From assembly GCF_030161555.1 (NCBI RefSeq), contig NZ_BSUK01000001.1, positions 2,790,001 to 2,854,000 on the forward strand: a stretch of DNA of 64,000 nucleotides, read 5' to 3'. The position numbers were made by a program, and so were the translations under genes. How positions within the stretch are numbered: position 1 is the first letter of the stretch; each line of letters starts with the position of its first letter. Positions 10,512-24,184 of this stretch are shown here, one piece after another. A model generated the notes under the pieces. It worked only from the letters and a program-made list of their open reading frames with translations, searched no databases and was not told the origin of the DNA. The DNA comes from Luteimicrobium album. GTDB lineage: Bacteria > Actinomycetota > Actinomycetes > Actinomycetales > Cellulomonadaceae.

Positions 10512-10589
10512 GGCCCGTTGGCTGGCCTCCGGTTCACGGTCGCGCGACACCTCGTGCTCCGACCCGGGGGAAGACGACCAAGGAGAACC

Positions 10590-10808
10590 GTGAAGGCTGA
10601 CATCCACCCCGAGTACGTCGTGACCCAGGTGACCTGCACCTGCGGCAACACGTTCACGACCCGCAGCACGTCGGAGACCGGCGAGATCCACGCCGACGTG
10701 TGCAGCGCGTGCCACCCGTTCTACACGGGCAAGCAGAAGATCCTCGACACCGGTGGCCGCGTGGCCCGGTTCCAGGCTCGCTACGGCAAGCGCGACGCCG
10801 GCAAGTAG
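10590..10808 (+). CDS. rpmE: 50S ribosomal protein L31, zinc-binding form
   Basis: Large-subunit ribosomal protein. 72 residues from GTG 10590, preceded by AAGGAG at ideal spacing. The metal-binding CTC near residue 16 and CSAC near residue 38 (CxC and CxxC) mark the zinc-containing C+ form. HPFYTGKQ and the C-terminal RYGKR tail are typical. Actinobacteria often also carry a zinc-independent paralogue induced under zinc starvation; none is in this window. Confidence 0.97.
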   Translation: MKADIHPEYVVTQVTCTCGNTFTTRSTSETGEIHADVCSACHPFYTGKQKILDTGGRVARFQARYGKRDAGK

Positions 10809-10816
10809 CGTCTTCG

Positions 10817-10883
10817 CAGCGCCGGTGGTGCGGCGTCCGACAATCTCTCCAGGGACAGTCGGACGGCCGCACCACCGGCGCTG
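10817..10883 (+). terminator. Long hairpin terminator after rpmE
   Basis: Arms 10817-10841 and 10858-10883 pair over about 25 bases with a single bulged base and a 16-base loop, followed by TTGCTTTG. It starts eight bases after the rpmE stop and precedes prfA by about 50 bases. Its unusual length could also let it act as an attenuator for prfA. Confidence 0.8.
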
Positions 10884-10931
10884 TTGCTTTGTCCGGATCC
10901 TGCGACACCCCCTCGAGCGAGGAGCTTCCCT

Positions 10932-12056
10932 GTGACTGACGCGACCGGCCCGTTCGAGGCCGTGGAGCCGCTGCTGGTGGAGCACGCGGAGATCGAGCGT
11001 CAGCTCGCGGACCCGTCGGTGCACGCGGACGCGTCGCGGGCGCGCCGGCTGGGGCGCCGGTACGCGGAGCTGAACCAGGTGGTGGGCGCGTACCGGGCAT
11101 GGCGTGCGGCGGCGGACGACGCGGCTGCGGCGGCCGAGCTCGTCGAGCTGGGGGACGAGGGAGCCGACGACTTCGCGGCGGAGCTGCCGGGCCTACGCGA
11201 GGCGGAGGAGGCGGCGTCGGAGCGGCTGCGGCGCGTGCTGGTGCCGCGTGACCCGGACGACGCGCGCGACGTGATCCTCGAGGTCAAGGCGGGGGAGGGC
11301 GGCGAGGAGTCGGCCCTGTTCGCCGGCGACCTCCTGCGCATGTACCTGCGGTTCGCGGAGCGACGCGGCTGGAAGACGGAGGTCCTGGAGGCGACGCCGT
11401 CGGACCTGGGCGGCTACAAGGACGTCCAGGTCGCGGTGAAGTCGAAGGGTGTCCCGTCGGACCCGGCGGACGGCGTGTGGGCGAGCCTGAAGTACGAGGG
11501 CGGCGTGCACCGGGTCCAGCGGGTGCCGGTGACGGAGTCGCAGGGGCGGATCCACACGTCGGCGGCGGGGGTGCTGGTGTTCCCGGAGGTCGACGACCCG
11601 GGCGAGGTCGAGATCGACCCGAACGACCTGCGGATCGACGTGTTCCGGTCGTCGGGCCCGGGCGGCCAGTCCGTGAACACGACGGACTCGGCGGTGCGGA
11701 TCACGCACCTGCCGACGGGCCTCGTGGTCTCGATGCAGAACGAGAAGTCGCAGCTGCAGAACCGTGAGCAGGCGATGCGCGTGCTCCGCGCCCGGCTCCT
11801 CGCAGCCCAGCAGGAGGAGGCGGCCGCCGCAGCGGCGGACATCCGGCGCTCGCAGGTGCGCACCGTGGACCGCTCGGAGCGGATCCGGACGTACAACTTC
11901 CCGGAGAACCGGATCGCGGACCACCGCACGGGCTACAAGGCTTACAACCTGGACCACGTGCTCGACGGCGACCTGGACCCGGTGGTCCGGTCGGCGATCG
12001 ACGCGGACGAGGCCGCGCGCCTCGCGGCCGCGGGCGGCGGGGACGGGCGTGCCTGA
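10932..12056 (+). CDS. prfA: Peptide chain release factor 1
   Basis: Recognises UAA and UAG stop codons and triggers peptide release. The codon-recognition tripeptide PVT lies in [10 protein letters not shown] near residue 190, and the catalytic GGQ in [10 protein letters not shown] near residue 240. The helical N-terminal domain and the C-terminal [10 protein letters not shown] segment are present. 374 residues, intact. The GTG start follows GAGGAGCTT. The stop lies eight bases inside prmC, which encodes the methyltransferase for the GGQ glutamine. Confidence 0.97.
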   Translation: MTDATGPFEAVEPLLVEHAEIERQLADPSVHADASRARRLGRRYAELNQVVGAYRAWRAAADDAAAAAELVELGDEGADDFAAELPGLREAEEAASERLRRVLVPRDPDDARDVILEVKAGEGGEESALFAGDLLRMYLRFAERRGWKTEVLEATPSDLGGYKDVQVAVKSKGVPSDPADGVWASLKYEGGVHRVQRVPVTESQGRIHTSAAGVLVFPEVDDPGEVEIDPNDLRIDVFRSSGPGGQSVNTTDSAVRITHLPTGLVVSMQNEKSQLQNREQAMRVLRARLLAAQQEEAAAAAADIRRSQVRTVDRSERIRTYNFPENRIADHRTGYKAYNLDHVLDGDLDPVVRSAIDADEAARLAAAGGGDGRA

Positions 12057-13097
12057 GACCGGCGGCGCCGCCGTTCCCGTGCCCGACGACGCAGCCGCGG
12101 TCGCGGGTGCGGCCGCGGTCGACCTCTCCGCGCGCGGGCTGCGGGGGCTGGTCGCCCGCGTGGCGGACCTCCTCGAGGACGCCGGGGTGCCGTCGCCGCG
12201 CGTCGACGCGGAGGCGCTCGTCGCCTGGTCGCTGGGGCTGCCGCGCCTGGAGTGGGTGCGCCTGCCCGCGGCGGGACCGGTCGTCGGCGACGCGGCGGCG
12301 CCCGCGTTCCTCGCGGAGCTCGCCGAGGTCGTGGAGCGTCGTCGGGCGCGCGAGCCGTTGCAGCGGATCGTGGGGTCGACCGTGTTCCGGCACGTCACGG
12401 TGCGGGTGCTCGACGACGTGTTCGTGCCGCGGCCCGAGACCGAGGTCGTGGCGCAGGTCGCGGTCGACGAGGCTGCGCGCCTCGCGGCGGGCCGCGCCGG
12501 CACGGACGCACCCGGGCCGCTCGTGGTGGACCTGTGCTGCGGGTCGGGCGTGATCGGGATCAGCGTGGATGTGGAGGTGCCGGGGGCGCGGGTCGTCGCG
12601 GCCGACGCGTCGGAGGCCGCGGTCCGGGCGACGGCGGCGAACGCGGCGGCGGTGGGCTCGGGGACCCAGCGCACGCTCGTCGGCGACGTGCGGGACGACA
12701 CGCTCCTGGCGGAGCTCGACGGCACGGTCGACGTCGTGGTCTCGAACCCGCCGTACATCCCCCCGACGCGGTCCCGCGCGACCCGGAGGTCCGCGACCAC
12801 GACCCCGACCTGGCCCTGTACGGGGGCGGGACGGACGGGCTCGAGGTCCCGCGCGCCGTCGTGCGGGCGGCGACCCGGCTGCTCGTGCCGGGGGGCCTGT
12901 TCGTCATGGAGCACGCCGAGGTGCAGGCCGCCGCCGTGCGCGCGGCGGTCACGGGCACGGGTGGCTTCACCGACGTGCGGACGGTCGACGACCTGACGGG
13001 CCGCGCGCGGGCCGTCGTGGCACGGCGCACGGCCGGGACGAATCAGACGAACCCGCGCACGGCCACCACCGACGGCGTGGGAGACTGGGCACCGTGA
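12049..13097 (+). CDS. prmC: Release factor glutamine methyltransferase (frame break)
   Basis: SAM-dependent HemK/PrmC enzyme that methylates the GGQ glutamine of release factors. It has [11 protein letters not shown] (SAM motif I) near residue 165 and the catalytic NPPYIP near residue 235. Restoring one C in the six-C run 12759-12764 continues with [16 protein letters not shown], typical of PrmC. About 349 residues; the last 20 look like a lineage-specific tail. The stop overlaps the GTG of the next gene (GTGA). Confidence 0.93.
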
Positions 13098-13804
13098 CCT
13101 CGAGCACCCTCATGGACGTCAGCGACGAGGCCTCGCGGGGCCCCGGGATCGACGAGGCGGTCAACGTCGTCGGGCGGGGCGGTCTCATCGTCCTGCCGAC
13201 GGACACGGTGTACGGGGTCGGCGCGGACGCGTTCAGCCCCGAGGCCGTCGCGGCCCTGCTCGCCGCGAAGGGTCGCGGCCGCCAGATGCCGCCTCCCGTC
13301 CTCGTGCCCGACGTGCGCACCCTCGACGGCCTGGCGACCGACGTGTCCGACGACGCGCGCGCGCTCGTCGGGGCGTTCTGGCCCGGCGGCTTCACGATCA
13401 TCCTCGCGGCCCAGCCCTCGCTCATGTGGGACCTGGGGGAGACGCACGGGACCGTCGCGCTACGCATGCCCGACCATCCCGCGGCGCTCGCGCTGCTGCG
13501 CCGCACCGGGCCGCTCGCGGTCTCGAGCGCGAACCTCACCGGCAACCCGGCTGCGATGACGGCGCAGGACGCCCGCGACCAGCTCGGTGACTCCGTCACC
13601 CTCTACCTCGACGGCGGCCAGGCGCCCGGCGGCGTCGCGTCGACCATCGTCGACGCGACCGGGACCCGTCCGCGCGTCGTGCGCCAGGGTGCGCTCTCGC
13701 TCGAGGCCCTGCGCGCCGTCGTGCCGGGCGTGCTCGGCCCGGGCGAGACGGAGGACGCCGCGGGTACGTCCGACGCGGGCGGGGTGGGGGCCCCGGGCGC
13801 GTGA
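13094..13804 (+). CDS. L-threonylcarbamoyladenylate synthase (Sua5/YciO/YrdC family)
   Basis: Makes threonylcarbamoyl-AMP from threonine, bicarbonate and ATP for t6A37 tRNA modification. Family signatures are LPTDTVYGVGADA near residue 35, KGRGRQMPPPVLV, FWPGGFTIIL, VALRMPDHP and SSANLTGNP. 236 residues, intact, with a short low-complexity C-terminal tail. It overlaps prmC upstream and the WecA-like gene downstream by four bases each, so the three are one operon. Confidence 0.93.
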   Translation: MTSSTLMDVSDEASRGPGIDEAVNVVGRGGLIVLPTDTVYGVGADAFSPEAVAALLAAKGRGRQMPPPVLVPDVRTLDGLATDVSDDARALVGAFWPGGFTIILAAQPSLMWDLGETHGTVALRMPDHPAALALLRRTGPLAVSSANLTGNPAAMTAQDARDQLGDSVTLYLDGGQAPGGVASTIVDATGTRPRVVRQGALSLEALRAVVPGVLGPGETEDAAGTSDAGGVGAPGA

Positions 13805-14928
13805 GGGTCTACCTGCTCGTCCTGCTCGTCGCCCTGGCGGTCACGCTCCTGACCGTTCCCCTCGCGCACTGGGTCGCGCTGCGCACGAACGCCATCACGG
13901 CGGTCCGCGACCGCGACGTCCACACCATCCCGACGCCGCGGCTCGGTGGCCTCGCGATGTGGTGCGGCCTCGCGGTGGCGGTCACGTTCGCGTCCGGCAC
14001 CCCGTTCCTGCGCTCGACGTTCGCGGGGCCCGGTGGTCAGGAGCTGTGGGCGATCGTCATCGCCGCGGGCATGGTGTGCGCGCTCGGCATGGCCGACGAC
14101 ATCTGGGACCTCGACTGGCTGACCAAGCTCGTCGGACAGGTGCTCGCCGCGGGCTTCGTGGCGTGGCGCGGCGTCCAGCTCATCACCGTGCCCATCGGGG
14201 GCGTGACGATCGCGTCGGCTCGCCTGAGCCTGTTCGCAACGGTGATCGTCATCGTCGTCGCGATGAACGCCGTGAACTTCGTCGACGGCCTCGACGGCCT
14301 GGCCGCGGGGATGATCGCGATCGGCGGCACGGCGTTCTTCCTCTACACCTACCTGCTCACGCAGGCCCAGAACCCCGGCGACTACTCGAACCGCGCGACC
14401 GTCGTGCTGGCCGGCCTGGTCGGCGTCTGTCTGGGCTTCCTGCCCTACAACACGCACCCGGCCCGGATCTTCATGGGCGACTCCGGCTCGATGCTGCTCG
14501 GGCTCGTCCTGGCCTCCGCCGCGATCATCGTGACCGGGCAGATCGACCCCGAGAAGGTGTCGGTGGGCCAGCAGCTGCCGGCCTTCATCCCGATCCTGCT
14601 GCCGCTCGCGGTGATCCTGCTCCCGCTCCTCGACATGACGATGGCCGTGGTCAGACGGCTCGCGGCTGGCAAGTCGCCGTTCCACCCCGACCGGCTCCAC
14701 ATGCACCACCGGCTGCTCGCGCTCGGTCACTCGCACCAGCGCGCGGTCGTCATCATGTACCTGTGGACCGCGGTGTTCGCGTTCGGCGCCGCCGCGCTGG
14801 CCGTGTGGCCGGCCCGGAAGGTCGCCGTCGGCCTCGTGGTCGCCGTCGTCCTCGCCCTGGTCCTGACCCTCGGCCCGCTGCGCGGCCGTGTCCGCGCCCG
14901 CCGCACCAACCCCGGAGGCATCCGATGA
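13801..14928 (+). CDS. WecA/TagO-like undecaprenyl-phosphate sugar-1-phosphate transferase
   Basis: Polytopic membrane enzyme of the MraY/WecA family that moves a sugar-1-phosphate from a UDP-sugar to a polyprenyl phosphate, starting cell-wall glycan assembly. The family motifs ADDIWDLDW, NFVDGLDGLAAG, RIFMGDSGS and the HMHHRLLALGHSH loop are all visible, with about ten hydrophobic segments. 375 residues, intact. The same gene precedes the ATP synthase operon in mycobacteria. Sugar specificity cannot be read directly. Confidence 0.92.
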   Translation: MRVYLLVLLVALAVTLLTVPLAHWVALRTNAITAVRDRDVHTIPTPRLGGLAMWCGLAVAVTFASGTPFLRSTFAGPGGQELWAIVIAAGMVCALGMADDIWDLDWLTKLVGQVLAAGFVAWRGVQLITVPIGGVTIASARLSLFATVIVIVVAMNAVNFVDGLDGLAAGMIAIGGTAFFLYTYLLTQAQNPGDYSNRATVVLAGLVGVCLGFLPYNTHPARIFMGDSGSMLLGLVLASAAIIVTGQIDPEKVSVGQQLPAFIPILLPLAVILLPLLDMTMAVVRRLAAGKSPFHPDRLHMHHRLLALGHSHQRAVVIMYLWTAVFAFGAAALAVWPARKVAVGLVVAVVLALVLTLGPLRGRVRARRTNPGGIR

Positions 14929-15382
14929 GCCGTCCCGACGAGACCCCCGCCCCGAACCCCGCGCGCAAGGTCGTGAGCTCGGAGGCCGCGACGGCGCTGT
15001 TCCGGCGCGCGCTGCGCGACGTCCTCGTCTTCCTGGCCGCCGTGACGGTCGTCGGCGTCGTCCTGGGCGCGATCTTCGCCGGCACGAAGGGCGTCTGGGG
15101 GCGCTCCTGGGCGCCGCCGTGGCACTGGTCTTCTCGGGGACGACCGTGTGGTCCATGTGGCGGTCGTCGCACAGCTCGCCGGCGGCCATGCTGGGCATCG
15201 TGGCCGGCTCGTGGCTCGCCAAGATGATCGTCCTCATCGTCTCGCTGGTGGCGCTGCAGAGTCACGACTTCTACTCCAAGCCGGTCTTCCTCGTGGTCGT
15301 CCTGGTGGGCGTCCTCGGCTCGGTCGCGCTCGACACGATCAACTACCAGCGCGCACGCGTCCCCTACGTCGAACCGCAGTGA
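14925..15382 (+). CDS. AtpI-like small membrane protein (frame break)
   Basis: About 152 residues with a polar N-terminus and four hydrophobic segments. The position just before atpB matches the AtpI/uncI-like protein, whose role in assembly or Mg uptake of the ATP synthase is debated. ATG 14925 overlaps the upstream stop (ATGA). One G restored in the GGGGG run 15097-15101 joins the first segment (VGVVLGAIFAGTKGVWG) to ALLGAAVALVFSG. Assignment rests more on position and topology than on a motif. Confidence 0.75.
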
Positions 15383-15640
15383 GATTGCCTGCCGGCAAAG
15401 GATTCGACAGTCCTCGTGGTGGGGGCCTGTGGGGTGGCTCACACCCCTCGGCGGACGGGCGGAGTTGGTGAGGTTCCCGTCATGACCGAGGCACAGCATG
15501 GGTTAGGATGATGCCCGAATCCATGACGGCCTAGGTCCGACGTCGTGCCATCCCGTGAGCGCTGAACCCTCCTTCGAGGTGTGGTGTACCGGGGTCGGCC
15601 GCACCCATGTCCGGACCGCACGACCAACCGGGAGCATGTC
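15383..15640 (+). promoter_or_regulatory. Leader region of the ATP synthase operon
   Basis: This 258-base stretch has no convincing gene. It contains a -10-like TAGGAT at 15504-15509 about 130 bases before atpB, and GGGAG eight bases before the TTG start. No -35 close to consensus was found, so promoter placement is tentative. Confidence 0.4.
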
Positions 15641-16444
15641 TTGTCCTTCCTTGCGACGACGCCTACCCTCGCCGCGGACGGTTTCCATGCCCCGAGCCTG
15701 GACGACTTCTTCCCGAACGGCTTCCTCTTCGAGGGGACCGCGTTCGAGATCAACCGGATCATGCTGGTCCGCTTCGTCGCGGTCGTCGCTCTCCTCCTCG
15801 TGTTCGTGCTCGCAGCGAAGCGCGCCAAGCTCGTCCCGGGCCGGTTCCAGGCGAGCGTCGAGTTCGTCCTCGACTTCGCCCGTCGCCAGATCGTCTACGA
15901 GATCCTCGGCGAGAAGGAGGGCAAGAAGTACGTCCCCGTGATCACGACGATCTTCTGCGGGATCCTCTTCTTCAACCTCACCGGCGTGGTGCCCTTCCTC
16001 AACATCGCCGGAACGGGCGTCGTCGGTCTGCCGCTCGTCTTCGCCCTCTGGGTCTACGGCATGTACCTCGGCGCGGGCGTCAAGAAGTTCGGCGTGGGCG
16101 GGTTCCTCAAGAACAACCTGTTCCCGGCCGGCACCCCGTGGCCCATCTACATCCTGCTGACGCCGCTCGAGTTCCTCCAGGTCTTCGTGATCCGCCCGGC
16201 CACGCTGGTCATCCGACTCCTGGCGAACATGATCTCCGGGCACCTGCTCATCGCGCTCTGTTTCGCCGCGACGCAGTACCTGCTCTTCTCCGCGACCCCC
16301 GCGCTCAAGGCGTTCGGTCTCGTGACGTTCGTCGGCGGCTTCGCGGCCTTCCTCCTCGAGGTCTTCGTGGCCTGCCTGCAGGCGTACGTCTTCGCGATCC
16401 TCGCCGCCGTGTACATCAACATGTCGATCGAGTCCGAGCACTGA
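15641..16444 (+). CDS. atpB: F1Fo ATP synthase subunit a
   Basis: Membrane stator subunit that forms the proton half-channels next to the c-ring. The essential arginine lies in the fourth-helix segment VIRLLANMISGH; five to six hydrophobic helices are visible. 267 residues. TTG 15641 was chosen because GGGAG lies just upstream; the ATG at 15636 is out of frame. First gene of an intact eight-gene operon. Confidence 0.94.
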   Translation: MSFLATTPTLAADGFHAPSLDDFFPNGFLFEGTAFEINRIMLVRFVAVVALLLVFVLAAKRAKLVPGRFQASVEFVLDFARRQIVYEILGEKEGKKYVPVITTIFCGILFFNLTGVVPFLNIAGTGVVGLPLVFALWVYGMYLGAGVKKFGVGGFLKNNLFPAGTPWPIYILLTPLEFLQVFVIRPATLVIRLLANMISGHLLIALCFAATQYLLFSATPALKAFGLVTFVGGFAAFLLEVFVACLQAYVFAILAAVYINMSIESEH

Positions 16445-16518
16445 CGGCTCGCCAGACACAACGACGGGCCGACGGACGGGCCGTCGCGCACCACTCGACG
16501 CGCCGCGCGGCGCGCTGA

Positions 16519-18220
<1,702 letters not shown>

Positions 18221-18299
18221 CCCGGGTGCCCACCGCCTCACGGCACCCCGACAGAACTCAGGCCGCACAGCCCGTGCGGTCACGACAGGAGAAGAACCC

Positions 18300-19928
18300 A
18301 TGGCTGAGCTGACGATCCGGCCCGACGAGATCCGGGCCGCGCTGGACAGCTTCGTGAAGTCCTACGAGCCCGAGAACGCGGTCGCCGAAGAGGTCGGCCG
18401 TGTGACCCTCGCCGCGGACGGCATCGCGCAGGTCGAGGGCCTGCCCGGCGCCATGGCGAACGAGCTCCTGCGCTTCGAGGACGGGACCCTCGGTCTCGCG
18501 CTGAACCTCGACGTGCGTGAGATCGGTGTGGTCGTCCTGGGCGAGTTCACCGGTATCGAGGAGGGCCAGGAGGTCCGCCGGACCGGCGAGGTGCTCTCGG
18601 TCGCCGTCGGCGACGGCTACCTCGGTCGCGTGGTCGACCCGCTCGGCCAGCCGATCGACGGCCTCGGCGAGATCGCCACCGAGGGCCGCCGTGCGCTCGA
18701 GCTCCAGGCGCCCGGCGTCATGGACCGCAAGAGCGTGCACGAGCCGCTCCAGACCGGCCTCAAGGCCATCGACGCGATGATCCCGATCGGGCGCGGCCAG
18801 CGCCAGCTCATCATCGGCGACCGCCAGACCGGCAAGACGGCGATCGCGATCGACACGATCATCAACCAGAAGGCGAACTGGGACTCGGGCGACCCCGAGA
18901 AGCAGGTCCGCTGCATCTACGTCGCGATCGGCCAGAAGGGCTCCACCATCGCGGGCGTGCGTGGCGCCCTCGAGGAGGCCGGCGCGCTCGAGTACACGAC
19001 GATCGTCGCGGCCCCCGCGTCCGACCCGGCGGGCTTCAAGTACCTGGCGCCCTACACCGGCTCGGCCATCGGCCAGCACTGGATGTACGGCGGCAAGCAC
19101 GTCCTCATCGTGTTCGACGACCTGTCGAAGCAGGCCGAGGCCTACCGTGCCGTGTCGCTGCTGCTCCGCCGCCCGCCGGGCCGCGAGGCCTACCCGGGCG
19201 ACGTCTTCTACCTGCACTCCCGCCTGCTCGAGCGCTGTGCCAAGCTCTCGGACAAGCTGGGCGCGGGCTCGATGACGGGCCTCCCGGTCATCGAGACCAA
19301 GGCCAACGACGTGTCGGCGTACATCCCGACCAACGTCATCTCCATCACCGACGGCCAGATCTTCCTGCAGTCGGACCTCTTCAACGCGGACCAGCGCCCC
19401 GCGGTCGACGTCGGCATCTCGGTGTCCCGCGTCGGCGGCTCGGCGCAGGTCAAGGCCATGAAGAAGGTCTCCGGCACGCTGAAGCTCGACCTGGCGCAGT
19501 ACCGCTCGCTCGAGGCGTTCGCGATGTTCGCGTCCGACCTCGACGCGGCGTCCCGCGCGCAGCTCACCCGGGGCGCCCGCCTCACCGAGCTGCTCAAGCA
19601 GGGCCAGTACTCGCCGTACCCGGTCGAGGACCAGGTCGCGTCCATCTGGGCCGGCACCAAGGGCAAGCTCGACGACGTCCCGCTCGAGGACGTGCGTCGT
19701 TTCGAGTCCGAGCTGCTGGACTACCTGCGCCGCCACACCGAGGTGCTGAGCATCATCGGTGGGACGGGCAAGCTCGAGTCGGACACCGAGGAGTCCCTCG
19801 CGGCGGGCGTCGACGCGTTCCGCGAGACGTTCCTCAAGGGTGACGGCACGCCGCTCGTCGGCGAGGCCGCCGAGGACGAGGTGCCCGAGGTCGAGCAGGA
19901 GCAGATCGTCCGCCAGAAGAGGGCGTGA
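18300..19928 (+). CDS. atpA: F1Fo ATP synthase subunit alpha
   Basis: Non-catalytic nucleotide-binding subunit of F1. It has the N-terminal beta barrel, the P-loop GDRQTGKT near residue 174, the conserved arginine segment [11 protein letters not shown] and a helical C-terminus ending in a charged tail. 542 residues, intact. ATG 18300 follows AGGAGAAG. Confidence 0.97.
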   Translation: MAELTIRPDEIRAALDSFVKSYEPENAVAEEVGRVTLAADGIAQVEGLPGAMANELLRFEDGTLGLALNLDVREIGVVVLGEFTGIEEGQEVRRTGEVLSVAVGDGYLGRVVDPLGQPIDGLGEIATEGRRALELQAPGVMDRKSVHEPLQTGLKAIDAMIPIGRGQRQLIIGDRQTGKTAIAIDTIINQKANWDSGDPEKQVRCIYVAIGQKGSTIAGVRGALEEAGALEYTTIVAAPASDPAGFKYLAPYTGSAIGQHWMYGGKHVLIVFDDLSKQAEAYRAVSLLLRRPPGREAYPGDVFYLHSRLLERCAKLSDKLGAGSMTGLPVIETKANDVSAYIPTNVISITDGQIFLQSDLFNADQRPAVDVGISVSRVGGSAQVKAMKKVSGTLKLDLAQYRSLEAFAMFASDLDAASRAQLTRGARLTELLKQGQYSPYPVEDQVASIWAGTKGKLDDVPLEDVRRFESELLDYLRRHTEVLSIIGGTGKLESDTEESLAAGVDAFRETFLKGDGTPLVGEAAEDEVPEVEQEQIVRQKRA

Positions 19929-19931
19929 CCC

Positions 19932-22323
<2,392 letters not shown>

Positions 22324-22356
22324 CGCCGTCCGGACCGCATCGACTGAGGAGCAGCA

Positions 22357-22641
22357 GTGGCAGAGCTTGACGTGGACCTCGTGACCACGGACCGCACGAT
22401 CTGGGCCGGCAAGGCCCGGCTCGTGGTGGCGCCCGCGGCCGACGGCGAGATCGGCGTGCTCGCAGGGCACACGCCGCTCCTGTCGGTGCTCAAGCCGGGC
22501 ACCATCCGGGTCCGCCTCGCCGAGGGCGGCTCGGTCGAGGCCGACATCGAGGGTGGCTTCATCTCCGTCGACTCCAACCGCCTCACCGCGGTCGTCGACG
22601 GCGCCACCCTGCGCACCGGTTCGGTAACCGAGGCGCACTGA
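22357..22641 (+). CDS. atpC: F1Fo ATP synthase subunit epsilon, short form
   Basis: Small rotor subunit. Only 94 residues: the N-terminal beta-sandwich (GEIGVLAGHTPLLSVLKPG) is complete, but the C-terminal pair of helices that inhibits ATP hydrolysis in E. coli is missing. The ending SVTEAH is followed at once by a stop. GTG 22357 follows GAGGAGCAG. Confidence 0.94.
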   Translation: MAELDVDLVTTDRTIWAGKARLVVAPAADGEIGVLAGHTPLLSVLKPGTIRVRLAEGGSVEADIEGGFISVDSNRLTAVVDGATLRTGSVTEAH

Positions 22642-22653
22642 GGACCGCCTGAC

Positions 22654-23073
22654 GTGACGCCCCTGGTCTGGATCCTGCTCGCGCTGCTCGTCGCAGCGTT
22701 CGCGGTGATCGGACTGGGGGCGTCTCGTCTGCGCACCCTCGCCGGCCGTACGGGCACGTTCGAGTGCGGCTTCCGCACGACGACGCGACGCGGCAGCCAC
22801 GTGTCGCTCGGGTTCGCGCAGTTCCGCGCGCAGCGCGTCGACTGGTGGCGGTGCTGGTCGCTGTTCCCGCGGCCGAAGCGGTCGTGGCGGCGCGACCGTC
22901 TGCACGTCGTCTCCCGTGCGCTCGTCACGGGAGGCCCGCGGGGCGACGTCGTCGTCGTCCGGTGCGAGCACGAGGGCGTCGCGTTCGAGCTGACCATGGC
23001 GCCCGGCGCGTACGCGGGTCTCGCGGCGTGGCTCGAGGCGGCGCCGCCGTCCGTCCACGGCATGGTCGTCTAG
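22654..23073 (+). CDS. DUF2550 family membrane-anchored protein
   Basis: 139 residues with one N-terminal hydrophobic helix ([19 protein letters not shown]), then a basic, Trp-rich cytosolic-type domain ([25 protein letters not shown]). The same family follows atpC in mycobacteria. Function unknown; conserved placement suggests a link to the membrane or to the ATP synthase, but nothing in the sequence proves it. Confidence 0.8.
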   Translation: MTPLVWILLALLVAAFAVIGLGASRLRTLAGRTGTFECGFRTTTRRGSHVSLGFAQFRAQRVDWWRCWSLFPRPKRSWRRDRLHVVSRALVTGGPRGDVVVVRCEHEGVAFELTMAPGAYAGLAAWLEAAPPSVHGMVV

Positions 23074-23138
23074 GCTCGACGGCTGCGGGTCCCTCGTCGT
23101 CCCGTCCGCCCCGCCGAACCTCCCCGGAAGGATCCTCC

Positions 23139-23834
23139 GTGCGTCTCGTCGTCGCCGACTGCTCGGCACGCTACAGCGGCCGGCTCGCCGCCCAGCTCCC
23201 CTTCGCGACCCGCCTGCTCGTGGTCAAGGCGGACGGCAGCGTGCTGCTCCACTCGGACGGCGGCTCGTACAAGCCGCTCAACTGGATGAGCCCGCCGTGC
23301 ACCCTGCTCGTGCACGAGCCGTCCGAGGAGCAGGCCGCGCAGGGCGTCACACAGGTGTGGACGGTCCAGCACCACAAGTCCGACGACCGCCTCGAGATCG
23401 AGCTCCATGCGGTCCACCACGACTCGGCGCACGAGCTGGGCGTGGACCCGGGGCTGATCAAGGACGGCGTCGAGGCGCACCTGCAGGAGCTGTTGGCCGC
23501 GCAGATCGAGCTGCTGGGCTCGGGGCACACCCTGGTGCGCCGCGAGTACCCGACGGCGATCGGCCCGGTCGACATCCTCGCGCGCGACGCGCAGGGCGGC
23601 TCGGTGGCCGTCGAGCTCAAGCGACGGGGCGACATCGACGGCGTCGAGCAGCTCACGCGGTACCTCGAGCTGCTCAACCGTGACCCGCTGCTCGCGCCGG
23701 TGCGAGGCGTGTTCGCCGCGCAGGAGATCAAGCCGCAGGCGCGCGTCCTCGCGACGGACCGGGGCATCCGGTGCCTCGTGCTGGACTACGACGCGATGCG
23801 CGGCGTCGACGACGTGGAGTCGCGGCTCTTCTGA
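23139..23834 (+). CDS. nucS: Mismatch-specific endonuclease NucS/EndoMS
   Basis: Cuts both strands at mismatches and replaces MutS/MutL in many actinobacteria. The N-terminal DNA-binding domain opens with [16 protein letters not shown]; the C-terminal RecB-like nuclease domain has GPVDILAR near residue 143 and [20 protein letters not shown] near residue 157, with the catalytic Asp, Glu and Lys. 231 residues, intact. GTG 23139 follows GGAAGGATCC. Confidence 0.95.
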   Translation: MRLVVADCSARYSGRLAAQLPFATRLLVVKADGSVLLHSDGGSYKPLNWMSPPCTLLVHEPSEEQAAQGVTQVWTVQHHKSDDRLEIELHAVHHDSAHELGVDPGLIKDGVEAHLQELLAAQIELLGSGHTLVRREYPTAIGPVDILARDAQGGSVAVELKRRGDIDGVEQLTRYLELLNRDPLLAPVRGVFAAQEIKPQARVLATDRGIRCLVLDYDAMRGVDDVESRLF

Positions 23835-23874
23835 GCGCCTGTTCGCCGACGGTACGTGTTGTGGTCGGGTTCGC

Positions 23875-23969
23875 GGGTGGGTGCGGCGAGGTGGTTCGGG
23901 CTGTCGTGCTTCGGCCCTGGGGGCCGTGCGCACTCTCTTACGCCCTTCACCACCTCCCCGCACCCACCC
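23875..23969. repeat. Imperfect palindromic repeat family 2, copy 1
   Basis: Outer arms 23875-23894 and 23950-23969 pair over 20 bases with one mismatch. The interior holds a small hairpin CGGCC-CTGGG-GGCCG. A core of more than 40 bases from TGGTTCGGGCTG to GTGCGCACT is identical at 62098-62193, and weaker similarity extends on both flanks. Both copies begin 36-40 bases after a plus-strand stop codon. Confidence 0.8.
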
Positions 23970-24136
23970 GCTCGACCGTTCCATCGCCGACACGTCGCGC
24001 GGCGTGTCCGGGCACGATCGGCATCGAATCGGCTTCAACGGTGCCGATCATGACCGCTCAGCACCCTGCCCGCGTCACCGTCGGCGTTCGCAGCGTCGCC
24101 CTCCCGCCCCGGACTGGACCACGGGCGCCGGACTGT

Positions 24137-24148
24137 ACCCACGTGGGT
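24137..24148. promoter_or_regulatory. Palindromic operator-like site before nagA
   Basis: ACCCACGTGGGT is a perfect 12-base palindrome just upstream of the presumed -35 of nagA. It is a good candidate for a sugar-responsive repressor site; no matching regulator is adjacent. Confidence 0.5.
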
Positions 24149-24172
24149 TGTGAGGACCCCTGCCGAATGCGC

Positions 24173-24178
24173 GAGAAT
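24173..24178 (+). promoter_or_regulatory. -10 hexamer of nagA (leaderless type)
   Basis: GAGAAT ends six bases before ATG 24185, with no room for a ribosome-binding site. A weak TTGTGA lies 19 bases upstream. Confidence 0.45.
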
Positions 24179-24184
24179 CGGACC

